Source: Palsa-504 sp963795795 (GTDB lineage: Bacteria; Actinomycetota; Actinomycetes; Streptosporangiales; Streptosporangiaceae). From it: 64,000 nt of DNA. The translations under genes were made by a program, and so were the position numbers. Below, piece by piece: positions 14,907-23,232 of the stretch. Location: positions 248,001 to 312,000 of the forward strand of contig CAWCJS010000006.1 in the NCBI GenBank assembly GCA_963795795.1. The letters are read 5' to 3'. Each line of letters starts with the position of its first letter. The first letter of the stretch is position 1. Below the pieces are notes generated by a model. That model was not told the origin of the DNA. It saw only the letters and a list, made by a program, of their open reading frames with translations, and searched no databases.

Positions 14907-17453
14907 CTAACCGCGCCGCGCACCCCGTCTGCGCCCTCGTCGCCGCACCCACAGGCAGGTGACGGGAAGCGCGGCGAGGACGCCGCCGGCGGCGGCACCC
15001 GCGACAGTCCCGCTCGCCGTCTGCGCGCCACCTCCGCCACCTCCGCCACCGCCGAACGGCTGCGGGGTGTTCGTGCTGCAGGTCACCTGCTGCGGGTCGC
15101 AGGTGTACGTGGGGAACGGGTTGGGGTTGCCCGCGCTCGAACTCGGCTGGGGACCCGGGTTCTGGCCGTGGTTGTTCTTCTTGTGCTTCGCCTTCCGCAG
15201 GTTCGGCGGGACCAGGTTCCACGTGCCGCCGGTGAAGGTCGGCTGCTGGAACTGCTGCACGCCGATCGGGACAAACACGTCCTCCGCGTAGGTGTGCCAG
15301 ATCGTCGCCGGCCAGGTCCCGCCGAAACCGCCCTGGGACTGCCCGCCGAGGTTGTTGAGGGTCTGCGGCCCGGTCCCCGACTGGTTGCTGGTGAACAGGG
15401 CCACGGCCAGGGCCTGGGTCGGGATGGCACCGATGAAGAACGCCGACTGCGCGGTGTTCGTGGTGCCGGTCTTGGCGATGATCGGCTGGCCGTTGCTCAT
15501 CGCGGCCACCGTGGCCGTGCCGTAGTTGGTGGTCTCGGACATCGCGTACTGAAGCTGGGAGTCCTCTTCGGCGTTCAGGGTCGGGTTGGGGTTGAACACC
15601 TGGGCGCTAGTGATCACGAGCGGGGTTGGCACGCCGTTCCGCATGATCGACGTGATCACGTGCTCGTCGTGGTAGACACCGTTGTCGGCGAGGGTGGCCA
15701 GCATCGAGGCCTGCTCGCCGACGGTCAGCGACGCCTGGCCCAGGGTGACGCCGTAGTCGTCCTGCATGTCGAGGGGACCGGTGATGCCCGCCAGGTCGGT
15801 GTCCACGCCGAACGCCTGCGCCATCTGGGCCACGTTGTTGGCCGTCTTCGTGCTGCCCTGCCCGGCCACGACGTGCCACAGGTCCGAATACGCGGTGTTG
15901 ATCGATTGGGCCATGGCCAGCTGCGGCGTGTACGGGCCGTTCTCCGCCGCGGAGTCGTTGGTGACCACCTTTGACCACCCGCTCGAATTGGCCGGGAGGG
16001 AGGTCGAGGGGTAGGCCTTGGGCTCGTAGTCCGGCGGGATGTACTGGTAGTTGAAGCCGTCCAGCGTGCTGGTCTTCACGTTCATGCCCTGCTTGACCGC
16101 GGTGGCCAGGATGTACGGCTTGAACGAGGAGCCGACCTGCTCGCGGGCGTAGACCGCTAGGTTATCTTCGCAGTCGATCTTCTTGCACTCGCGGACAGTG
16201 ATGACGGGCCCGACCCCGTTGTACTTATATCCCGGGTAGCCGGGGCCCGGGTACAGGGCCTGGATCGCGCCGGTGGCCGGATCCACGAGCACGGCACCGA
16301 CGTGCATGTACGACTCGAACGGGTAGGCGGTGGCGTTGATCTGCGCCTCGTTCGTGATGACGGCCTGATAGAGCGCCTTCATCTTCGCGTCGTCGATCGA
16401 GGTCTTGATGGTGTAGCCGCCGTCGTAGATCTGCGACCAGCTCAGGTGGTAGACCTGCTCCAGCTCGTTCCTGACCATGAACATGATGTAGGGATCCCAC
16501 GGTTGCGGGCCGAAGCTCTGCGCCACGTTGTCCCCGATGTTCTTGGGGAACTTCTCCGTCGCGGCGGCCTGCGCGCTCAGGGTGCCGGTCGCCACCATCC
16601 CGTTGAGCACGGCTCTCCAGCGGGCCTCGAGCTGCGGCCGGTACTGCGGCAGCGGGTACGTGCTCGGCTGCTGGATCAGGGCGGCGATGACCGCGTCCTG
16701 CGCCACGCTGAGCTGCCCGACCTTCAGGCCGAAGTACGTCTCGGCGGCGGCCTCCACTCCGTAGCTGCCCTCGCCCAGGTAGATCGTGTTGAGGAAATTC
16801 TCCAGGATCCACGGCTTGGACTTCTCCTTGGCGATCTTCATCGCCACGAAGATCTCCTTGAACTTGCGGCTGAGCGTCTGCTGGGTCCCGATCCCCTGGT
16901 AGTACTGCCTGACGAACTCCTGGGTGATCGTCGATCCGCCCTGCAGGTTCTTGCCCTGCATGTCGGCGAGGGCGGCGCGCACGATGCCGGTGGGGGAGAT
17001 GCCGCCCTCGGTCCAGAAGTGGCGGTCCTCGATGGCGAGCACCGCGTTGACCAGGTTCTTCGGAATCTGGTTGAGGGGCAGCATCACGCGGTCGGTGGTG
17101 CCGAACCGCCCGATGAGCGTGCCATTGCTCGAGTAGACCAGGGATTGCGAGTACCCGGTGGCCGCCATCGCCGCGGTGGGAACCGGCGTGCCCTCGTAGG
17201 CGACGACCACCACGATCGCGCCCAGCACGATGAAGCCGCCGATGATGCCGAGCAGTACGCCCAGGGCCTTCAGCGGCGTCCAGTGCCGCCACCAGCTGCC
17301 CTTGACCTTGGGCCTGCGGGGGCCGCGGGTCCAGGGACCGCGCGGGCCGCGCGGACCTCCTGAACCGCCGGGACCTCCCGGACCGCCGGGGCCGCCTGGA
17401 CCGGCCGGGCCCCCTGGACCGCCCGGGATCCAGGCTTCGGTGCGCCCGGGCAT
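14907..17453 (-). CDS. bifunctional transglycosylase/transpeptidase (class A PBP)
   Basis: 848 residues from ATG 17453. A Gly/Pro-rich cytoplasmic tail (1-58) precedes one membrane helix (62-86). The GT51 domain has IEDRHFWTEGG (141-151) and GGSTITQE (172-179). The transpeptidase domain has SSFK (442-445), SIN (517-519) and KTGT (661-664). A Gly-rich stretch, a hydrophobic segment and an Arg-rich tail end the protein. It polymerises and cross-links peptidoglycan. The true N-terminus is probably further upstream in another frame (see 17546-17889). It is co-transcribed with GT87. Confidence 0.93.
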   Translation of the reverse strand: MPGRTEAWIPGGPGGPAGPGGPGGPGGPGGSGGPRGPRGPWTRGPRRPKVKGSWWRHWTPLKALGVLLGIIGGFIVLGAIVVVVAYEGTPVPTAAMAATGYSQSLVYSSNGTLIGRFGTTDRVMLPLNQIPKNLVNAVLAIEDRHFWTEGGISPTGIVRAALADMQGKNLQGGSTITQEFVRQYYQGIGTQQTLSRKFKEIFVAMKIAKEKSKPWILENFLNTIYLGEGSYGVEAAAETYFGLKVGQLSVAQDAVIAALIQQPSTYPLPQYRPQLEARWRAVLNGMVATGTLSAQAAATEKFPKNIGDNVAQSFGPQPWDPYIMFMVRNELEQVYHLSWSQIYDGGYTIKTSIDDAKMKALYQAVITNEAQINATAYPFESYMHVGAVLVDPATGAIQALYPGPGYPGYKYNGVGPVITVRECKKIDCEDNLAVYAREQVGSSFKPYILATAVKQGMNVKTSTLDGFNYQYIPPDYEPKAYPSTSLPANSSGWSKVVTNDSAAENGPYTPQLAMAQSINTAYSDLWHVVAGQGSTKTANNVAQMAQAFGVDTDLAGITGPLDMQDDYGVTLGQASLTVGEQASMLATLADNGVYHDEHVITSIMRNGVPTPLVITSAQVFNPNPTLNAEEDSQLQYAMSETTNYGTATVAAMSNGQPIIAKTGTTNTAQSAFFIGAIPTQALAVALFTSNQSGTGPQTLNNLGGQSQGGFGGTWPATIWHTYAEDVFVPIGVQQFQQPTFTGGTWNLVPPNLRKAKHKKNNHGQNPGPQPSSSAGNPNPFPTYTCDPQQVTCSTNTPQPFGGGGGGGGGAQTASGTVAGAAAGGVLAALPVTCLWVRRRGRRRGARRG

Positions 17454-17545
17454 CCCCGTGCCCCAGGTCGGCTGGCCGGCCGTCCCGCACGCCGGTCGTC
17501 CGCGCGTGGCTGCCGGTTCGCCCGGTCCGGCCGCCGGCGTCCCGG

Positions 17546-17889
17546 CCTACATCGGGGTAGCCGGTGGCCTGGCTGTCGGGATGGCCGGTGGCCTGGCTGT
17601 CGGGATAGCCTGCCTGCGGTCGGCGGAATCCCTGGGTGTCCCAGCCCTGAGCGTCGTAGCCGAGGTCGTAGTCGACCGTGCCCCCGGGGGCAGCCGGACG
17701 CTCGTAGCCGTCGTTGGCGTAGCCGCCGTCGGGGTAGGCGCCGTCGGGGTAAGCACCGCCGGGGTAGGCGCCGTAGCCGCCGTTGGCGTAACCCTCGCTG
17801 GCGTAGCCTGCGTCGGCCCCCTCGACGAAGGAATCTCCGTTGCGCACATCGCGATAGCGAATGTCAAAGTCGTCGGCTTTGCTGCTCAC
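17546..17889 (-). other. out-of-frame 5' coding segment of the PBP gene
   Basis: From GTG 17889, preceded by GAGGA, a frame reads about 113 residues rich in Gly, Tyr, Pro and Asp (GYPDSQATG repeated twice, GAYPDGAYPDGG), the usual disordered tail of actinobacterial PBPs. It then runs on in an Arg-rich frame that overlaps the PBP gene and looks non-coding. The PBP frame itself is open back to a TAG at 17547-17549 and already reads protein-like before ATG 17453. A single-base shift near 17545 joins the two into one gene. Confidence 0.65.
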
Positions 17890-18006
17890 GCGTCCTCGCT
17901 GTGGCTCGGAGACCGCGGTAGCGGGTGTGCGGCCTCTACCCGAAAGGCGGGTCCAGCGGTCCTGGGGAACCCACCCGAGTCACACGTTACCCCGTGATTT
18001 GGATCT

Positions 18007-18411
18007 TCACTGGCTAGTCCGCGCACGCCGCCCCCGGCGCACCATGGGTTCGCCGGTACCGAGCACGTACGAGCAAGCCAGGTGATTCCACCCGCAACCC
18101 TGGCAAACCTCGACCACGTAGACCCTGAACTCGCCGTACTCCGCGGCCATCTCGGTGAGCTCACGCGACTGCTTGACACGCCCTTCGTACTGCCCGAGTT
18201 CGTCGCCGTAAACATAGGTGACGTGGGTGAGCCTGGTCTTCCTGCAGATCGGGCAGCGGTCCTGGGTGGGCTCGCCGTGGAACTTGGCGGCCCGCAGCAG
18301 GTACGGGTGAGCGTCGCAGACATCGGTGACGGTCGTCTGGCCCGCATACACGGACGCGAGCGTTGCCCGGCGGGCAAGCCCGTAGTCGACGACCGAACGC
18401 CTTGACGTCAC
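18007..18411 (-). CDS. DUF5318 family protein
   Basis: About 134 residues, soluble. It carries RRSVVDYGLARRATLASV at the N-terminus and two cysteine pairs, RCPICRK and VCQGCGWNH, suggesting a zinc ribbon. This matches the actinobacterial DUF5318 family (Rv0049 position in M. tuberculosis), which lies next to the ponA-type PBP gene. Start GTG 18411 is chosen from family alignment memory; ATG 18462 is possible. Function is unknown; linkage to PBP and GT87 suggests an envelope role. Confidence 0.75.
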   Translation of the reverse strand: MTSRRSVVDYGLARRATLASVYAGQTTVTDVCDAHPYLLRAAKFHGEPTQDRCPICRKTRLTHVTYVYGDELGQYEGRVKQSRELTEMAAEYGEFRVYVVEVCQGCGWNHLACSYVLGTGEPMVRRGRRARTSQ

Positions 18412-18567
18412 TCCGCCAGAGTACGTCGGAACCAGGCCTGAGCCGAGCCCGGAGGTGATCATGTTCGCGGGAAGCGGGAGGAAGCGGGAGGAAGCGGCGG
18501 GAGGCCGCAGGAGGGGGCCCGAGGAGGCGCGGGGTTGCGGATGAACAAAGGACCACATACTATCCAC

Positions 18568-18613
18568 ATGTATCGATGCGATACATCGAGGCGATGTAAC
18601 GGATATAAATATC
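18568..18613. promoter_or_regulatory. overlapping palindromes, candidate PadR operator
   Basis: Three inverted repeats stand in the AT-rich gap upstream of the PadR gene. ATGTATCG-ATG-CGATACAT (18568-18586) is perfect with 8-base arms. TACATCG-AGG-CGATGTA (18582-18598) is perfect and shares bases with the first. GATAT-AA-ATATC is at 18602-18613. ATGT...ACAT half sites are typical for PadR regulators, so autoregulation of the padR-ino1 operon is likely. Confidence 0.65.
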
Positions 18614-18671
18614 GCCGCGACGCATCGCACAGATACACCCGAATGGAAGATTAGGCACCTCTGGGGGCAGC

Positions 18672-19295
18672 GTGGGCCGCAACCGATCCGGCGTACTGGA
18701 ACTCGCCGTGCTGGGGTTGCTGCACCGAACCCCCATGCACGGGTACGAGCTGCGCAAACGGCTCTACACCGTACTCGGGGCGTTCCGCGCGTTTTCCTAC
18801 GGGTCGCTCTACCCCTGCCTGCAAGGGCTGCTCGCCGACGGCCTGATCGTCGAGGAGCACGAGCAGGACGAGCCGGCCGGCGCCGCCGGGCCAGCCGGGA
18901 CCGCGCGCACCCGGACGAGCCGGAGGTCGCGGAAGGTGTACCGGCTGACCGCTGACGGCAAGGAGCGGCTGCAGGAGCTCCTCGGCGAGGGCGGCCCCGC
19001 GGCGTGGGAGGACGACGGGTTCGGCGTTCATTTCGCGTTTTTCGGGCTGACCCGGGCCGACGTACGGCTCCGGATCCTGGAGGGCCGCCGCAGCCGGCTC
19101 GAGGAACGCATGGAGGCCATCCGGGCGGCCTTCACGCGCACCAGGGAACGGGTCGATAGCTACACGCTGGAACTGCACCGCCATGGCCTCGAGTCAGTGG
19201 AGCGGGAAGTCCGCTGGCTCAACGAGCTGATCGCCTCTGAACGCCAGGCCGGCGAACAGGGACACATTTCCGATAAGGAGCATCCTGATGGGTAA
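18672..19295 (+). CDS. PadR family transcriptional regulator
   Basis: A 207-residue PadR-s2-like regulator. The winged helix occupies residues 7-85 (LAVLGLLHRTPMHGYELRKRL, FSYGSLYPCLQGLLADGL), with an insertion of Gly/Arg/Thr in the wing. The C-terminal helical domain (about 110-190) serves dimerisation. GTG 18672 follows a GGGGGCAG site. It overlaps ino1 by eight bases, so the two are translated together, the same pairing as Rv0047c-ino1. Control of inositol synthesis is the likely role; the ligand is unknown. Confidence 0.88.
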   Translation: MGRNRSGVLELAVLGLLHRTPMHGYELRKRLYTVLGAFRAFSYGSLYPCLQGLLADGLIVEEHEQDEPAGAAGPAGTARTRTSRRSRKVYRLTADGKERLQELLGEGGPAAWEDDGFGVHFAFFGLTRADVRLRILEGRRSRLEERMEAIRAAFTRTRERVDSYTLELHRHGLESVEREVRWLNELIASERQAGEQGHISDKEHPDG

Positions 19296-20367
19296 GGTAC
19301 GCATCGCCATCGTGGGGGTGGGTAACTGCGCCAGTTCCCTCGTGCAGGGACTGGAGTATTACAAGGACGCCGACGAAGGCGCCCGGGTTCCCGGCCTCAT
19401 GCATGTCCGGTTCGGCCCGTACCACGTCAGCGATGTGGAGGTCGTCGCCGCGTTCGACGTGGACACCAAGAAGGTGGGCTGTGACCTCGCCGAGGCCATC
19501 ACCGCTAGCGAGAACAACACCATCAAGATCGCCGAGGTACCGCCCACCGGCGTGATCGTCCAGCGCGGGCCTACGTTCGATGGCCTGGGCGAGTACTACC
19601 GGGAGATCATCACCGAGTCCGACGAGCCGCCGGTCGACGTGGCGCAGGTGCTGCGCGAGTCCGGCGCCGACGTGCTCGTCTCCTACCTGCCCGTGGGCTC
19701 GGAGCAGGCCGACCGGTACTACGCCCAGTGCGCGATCGACGCACACGTCGCCTTCGTGAACGCGCTGCCCGTATTCATCGCCTCCGACCCGGAGTGGGCC
19801 GCGAAGTTCGCCGAGGCGGGCGTGCCGATCATCGGCGACGACATCAAGTCGCAGGTCGGCGCCACGATTACGCACCGGGTCCTGGCCAAGCTGTTCGAAG
19901 ACCGCGGGGTCGAGCTGCTGCGCACCTACCAGCTCAACTTCGGCGGCAACATGGACTTCATGAACATGCTGGAGCGCAGCAGGCTCCAGTCGAAGAAGAT
20001 CTCCAAGACCCGCGCGGTCACCTCGCAGGTCCCGCACGAGATGGGGAAGGCCAGCGTGCACATCGGTCCCTCGGACCACGTGCCGTGGCTCGATGACCGC
20101 AAGATGGCGTACGTCAGGCTGGAGGGGCGCGCGTTCGGCGACGTGCCGCTCAACCTGGAATACAAGCTCGAGGTCTGGGACTCCCCCAACTCGGCCGGGG
20201 TGATCATCGACGCGGTGCGCGCGGCCAAGATCGCGCTGGACCGGGGCATCGGCGGGCCCGTGATCTCCGCGAGCTCGTACTTCATGAAGTCGCCGCCCGA
20301 GCAGTACGGCGACGACGTGTGCCGTGACCTGGTGGAGCAGTTCATCCGCGGCGAGGTCGCCCGCTAG
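19288..20367 (+). CDS. ino1: inositol-3-phosphate synthase
   Basis: A 359-residue enzyme converting glucose 6-phosphate to myo-inositol 1-phosphate (1L-myo-inositol 3-phosphate) with NAD. It begins MGKVRIAIVGVGNCASSLV (NAD-binding Rossmann loop) and contains DDIKSQVGATITHR and NFGGNMDFMNM, the signature of the actinobacterial enzyme. Inositol feeds phosphatidylinositol, mannosides and mycothiol. It follows padR with overlapping reading frames, and AAGGAG lies eight bases before ATG 19288. Confidence 0.95.
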   Translation: MGKVRIAIVGVGNCASSLVQGLEYYKDADEGARVPGLMHVRFGPYHVSDVEVVAAFDVDTKKVGCDLAEAITASENNTIKIAEVPPTGVIVQRGPTFDGLGEYYREIITESDEPPVDVAQVLRESGADVLVSYLPVGSEQADRYYAQCAIDAHVAFVNALPVFIASDPEWAAKFAEAGVPIIGDDIKSQVGATITHRVLAKLFEDRGVELLRTYQLNFGGNMDFMNMLERSRLQSKKISKTRAVTSQVPHEMGKASVHIGPSDHVPWLDDRKMAYVRLEGRAFGDVPLNLEYKLEVWDSPNSAGVIIDAVRAAKIALDRGIGGPVISASSYFMKSPPEQYGDDVCRDLVEQFIRGEVAR

Positions 20368-20401
20368 GGCACCCTCGGGCGGGAACACCTAAGCTAAACG
20401 G

Positions 20402-21790
20402 GTGGACGAGCGCAGATCGACGTTCCTCGGTGACCTGCGTACCGTCCTGGCCGAACGCGACTTCCGGCGGCTGTTCTCCACCCGCCTGGTCTCTCAGACC
20501 GGCGACGGAATCATCACCGCCGGGGTCGGCACGTACGTCTTCTTCAACGCGGAGACGTTCCCGAGCCCGGCGGCCGGCGCCGCCGCGTTCGCGGTCCTGT
20601 ACCTGCCGTATTCGCTGGTCGGCCCCTTCATGGGGGTGTTCATCGACCGCTGGTCGCGGCGGCAGATCCTGGTCTGGTCGGCCCTGCTCAGGTCGGCCTT
20701 CGTGGTGCTGACCGCCGCGTTCATGGCTCTGGGCAACCGCGGCGCGCCGCTCTACATCGGGGTCCTGCTCGTGCTCGGCGTGAACAGGTTCTTCCTGTCC
20801 GCGCTTTCCGCGGCGCTGCCGCACGTGGTCGCCGGGGACAAGCTGGTGATGGCGAACTCGGTCTCACCCACCGCCGGCGGCATCATGGGGGTCATCGGCG
20901 GCAGCATCGCCCTCGGGCTCAACGTGGCCACGGGCAACACCGAGCGCGGGGCCGCGATCACCGTGCTGGCCGGGGGAGTGTGCTACGTGGCGGCCAGCCT
21001 GGTCGCGGCCACGATGGAACGCGACCTGCTCGGCCCGGCCCGTGAGCCGGGACAGCCCGCGACGGCCCGGCTGAGCCACCAGATCGGCACGGTCGCGGCC
21101 GGGCTTGCGGCGGGCGCGCGCTACGTCCTCGGGCGGCGCGGCCCGGTGGCGGCGCTCGCCGCCACCGGCGGGTTCAGCTTCTTCTTCGGGCCGCTGTTCC
21201 TGATGTCCATCCTGCTGTACCGGAACTACTTCTACCGGTCCAGCGTCAGCGTGTCCGAGGGCCACTTCGGGGTGCTCGTGATCGTCGCCGGGATCGGCTA
21301 CGCGTGCGCCGCGCTGGTGACCCCGCCGGCGACCAGGCGGCTGTCCAAGCCGGCCTGGATCACCCTGCTGCTGGCCGCGAGCGCCGTCATGGCCCTCGCG
21401 CTGGGCGAGACCTTCATCCAGCTCGCCTACCTGGCCATCGGGTTCTGCGTGTACCTGTTCCGGCAGGGCGTGGCGATCTCGGCGACGACGATCTTGCAGG
21501 AAGAGGTGGACGACGCCTACCTGGGCCGGGTGTTCGCCTTCTACGACATGATGTACAACGCCGCGTACGTGGCCGGGGCGGCCGCGGGTGCGGGCTTCAT
21601 GCCGTCCAGCGGCCACTCCCCGCTGATCGTCGCCCTGGTGTCGGCCGGATACGCGCTCGTCGCGGCGGCCTACTGGGTGGCCAACCGCCGCGGTCAGTCC
21701 TCGCCTGGTTCCGCCGGCTCGGGCGAGGGCGGCGGCTCCGGCGCGGGGACCGGGATGCCCGCCTCAGCCGCCCAGCCCAGCAACTCCTGA
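20402..21790 (+). CDS. MFS transporter
   Basis: A 462-residue protein with about 12 hydrophobic helices. The start (LAERDFRRLFSTRLVSQTGDGI) and the loop IDRWSRRQILVWSALLR between helices 2 and 3 are typical of MFS_3-type exporters. The C-terminus is a Gly/Ser-rich tail. GTG 20402 has TAAGCT at 20390-20395, six bases upstream, so the mRNA is probably leaderless. The 3' 97 bases overlap the convergent CCA-adding enzyme gene. Substrate unknown. Confidence 0.85.
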   Translation: MDERRSTFLGDLRTVLAERDFRRLFSTRLVSQTGDGIITAGVGTYVFFNAETFPSPAAGAAAFAVLYLPYSLVGPFMGVFIDRWSRRQILVWSALLRSAFVVLTAAFMALGNRGAPLYIGVLLVLGVNRFFLSALSAALPHVVAGDKLVMANSVSPTAGGIMGVIGGSIALGLNVATGNTERGAAITVLAGGVCYVAASLVAATMERDLLGPAREPGQPATARLSHQIGTVAAGLAAGARYVLGRRGPVAALAATGGFSFFFGPLFLMSILLYRNYFYRSSVSVSEGHFGVLVIVAGIGYACAALVTPPATRRLSKPAWITLLLAASAVMALALGETFIQLAYLAIGFCVYLFRQGVAISATTILQEEVDDAYLGRVFAFYDMMYNAAYVAGAAAGAGFMPSSGHSPLIVALVSAGYALVAAAYWVANRRGQSSPGSAGSGEGGGSGAGTGMPASAAQPSNS

Positions 21791-23187
21791 ACGACCCGGT
21801 CGTGGCCGAGTTCGCCCTCGGCGATCCGCAGCTCGAGCAGGAAGTTGTAGGCCTTCCCGACCAGCGGGCCCTGGGCCAGGCCGAGGATGCGCATGATCTC
21901 GTTGCCATCGAGCTCCGGCCTGAGCCTGGCCAGCTCCTCCTGCTCGCTCAGCTCGGCGATGCGCCGCTCGAGGTCGTCGTAGACGCGGGCCAGCCTCTCC
22001 GCCTTCGCGCGATTCCGCGTCGTGCAATCGGCCCTGGTCAGCACGTGCAGGCGGGTCAGCAGGGGCCCGGCGTCGCGGACGTACCGCCGAACCGCCGAGT
22101 CCGTCCACTCACCCTCGGCGTAACCATGGAACCGCAGGTGCAGCGCGACGAGCTTGGTGGTGTCCCGCACCACGTCGTTCGGGAAGCGCAGCGCGGTCAG
22201 CCTGCGCTTGGTCATCGTGGCGCCGACGACCTCGTGCAGGTGGAACGCGACCCGACCGCCGGGCAGCAGCGTCCGGGTCTCGGGCTTGCCGATGTCGTGC
22301 AGCAGCGCGGCCAGCCGGACCCTCAGGTCGCTCTCCAGCCCGTAACGCGGCTCCAGCTCGATCGCCTGCCGGAGCACCGTCAGGCTGTGCTGGTAGACAT
22401 CCTTATGCCGGTGGTGCTCGTCCGCCTCCATCCGGAGGCTGGATACCTCGGGCAGCACCTGCTCGGCGACGTCGGTCTGCACCAGGACGTCGATGCCCAG
22501 CGCCGGGTCGTTCGTGAGCATCAGCTTCTCGAGCTCGGCGGCGATCCGCTCGGCCGAGACGATTTCCAGCCGGGGCGCCTGCTCGGTCATGGCCGCCCGT
22601 ACGTCCGCGGGGACCGCGAACCCGAGCTTGGCCGCGAACCTGGCCGCGCGCAGGATCCGGAGCGGATCGTCGCCGAACGAGTCCTGCGGCCGTCCCGGGG
22701 TCCGCAGCACCCGCTCGCTGAGCGCGTCCAGGCCGCCGAACGGATCGACGAGCTCGTAGTCGGGCAGCCGGGCCGCCATCGCGTTGATCGTGAAATCGCG
22801 CCGGCTCAGGTCCTCCACGAGGGACCGCCCGTACCGCACGTCGGGCTTGCGCGAGGCGGCCTCGTATTGCTCGCTGCGGTAGGTAGTGATCTCGAAGGTG
22901 ACGCCGCGCTTGCGCAGGCCGACGGTGCCGAAGGCGATCCCGACGGTCCACACGTGATCGGCCCACCCGCGGACCAGCTCCATGACCTGCTCCGGCGTGG
23001 CGTCGGTGGTCAGGTCGAGATCGGTGGGCCGCTGGCCGAGGAACACGTCCCTGACCGGCCCGCCGACCAGGGCGAGCTCGTAGCCGTGGCGCGTGAACAG
23101 CTCGCCGATCTCGCCGGCCGCCGGCACTTTCTCGCGCAGCAATGCCGCCGCCGCCTTCCGCTGTTCGTCGCTCATGGACACGGCCAT
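21694..23187 (-). CDS. CCA tRNA nucleotidyltransferase
   Basis: About 497 residues. The class II nucleotidyltransferase core shows LVGGPVRDVFLGQRPTDLDL, RRDFTINAMA and DPLRILRAARFAAKLGF. An HD domain follows (LLHDIGKPETR, about 275-285). It adds CCA to tRNA 3' ends, which is needed here because none of the window's tRNA genes encodes CCA. ATG 23187 is chosen; 23175 is also possible. The order pcnA-DUF6049-mviN matches Rv3907c-Rv3910, though the usual Nudix gene between them is missing. Confidence 0.93.
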   Translation of the reverse strand: MAVSMSDEQRKAAAALLREKVPAAGEIGELFTRHGYELALVGGPVRDVFLGQRPTDLDLTTDATPEQVMELVRGWADHVWTVGIAFGTVGLRKRGVTFEITTYRSEQYEAASRKPDVRYGRSLVEDLSRRDFTINAMAARLPDYELVDPFGGLDALSERVLRTPGRPQDSFGDDPLRILRAARFAAKLGFAVPADVRAAMTEQAPRLEIVSAERIAAELEKLMLTNDPALGIDVLVQTDVAEQVLPEVSSLRMEADEHHRHKDVYQHSLTVLRQAIELEPRYGLESDLRVRLAALLHDIGKPETRTLLPGGRVAFHLHEVVGATMTKRRLTALRFPNDVVRDTTKLVALHLRFHGYAEGEWTDSAVRRYVRDAGPLLTRLHVLTRADCTTRNRAKAERLARVYDDLERRIAELSEQEELARLRPELDGNEIMRILGLAQGPLVGKAYNFLLELRIAEGELGHDRVVQELLGWAAEAGIPVPAPEPPPSPEPAEPGED

Positions 23188-23232
23188 CGAGAGTAGCGAT
23201 CGCACGCGCCCGGCGCGAATACCATTCCAGGT

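Noticed and set aside
13504..15222. 572-residue GT87 frame starting inside the PBP gene
   Set aside because: The first 108 residues come from an overlapping frame of the PBP gene's 3' end and are rich in Arg and Pro; GTG 14898 is the better start.
16302..17363. 353-residue plus-strand frame opposite the PBP gene
   Set aside because: Arg/Leu/Asp-rich composition typical of an antisense shadow in high-GC DNA.
16225..17889. 554-residue frame overlapping the PBP gene
   Set aside because: Only the first 113 or so residues look coding; the rest is Arg-rich shadow of the PBP frame.
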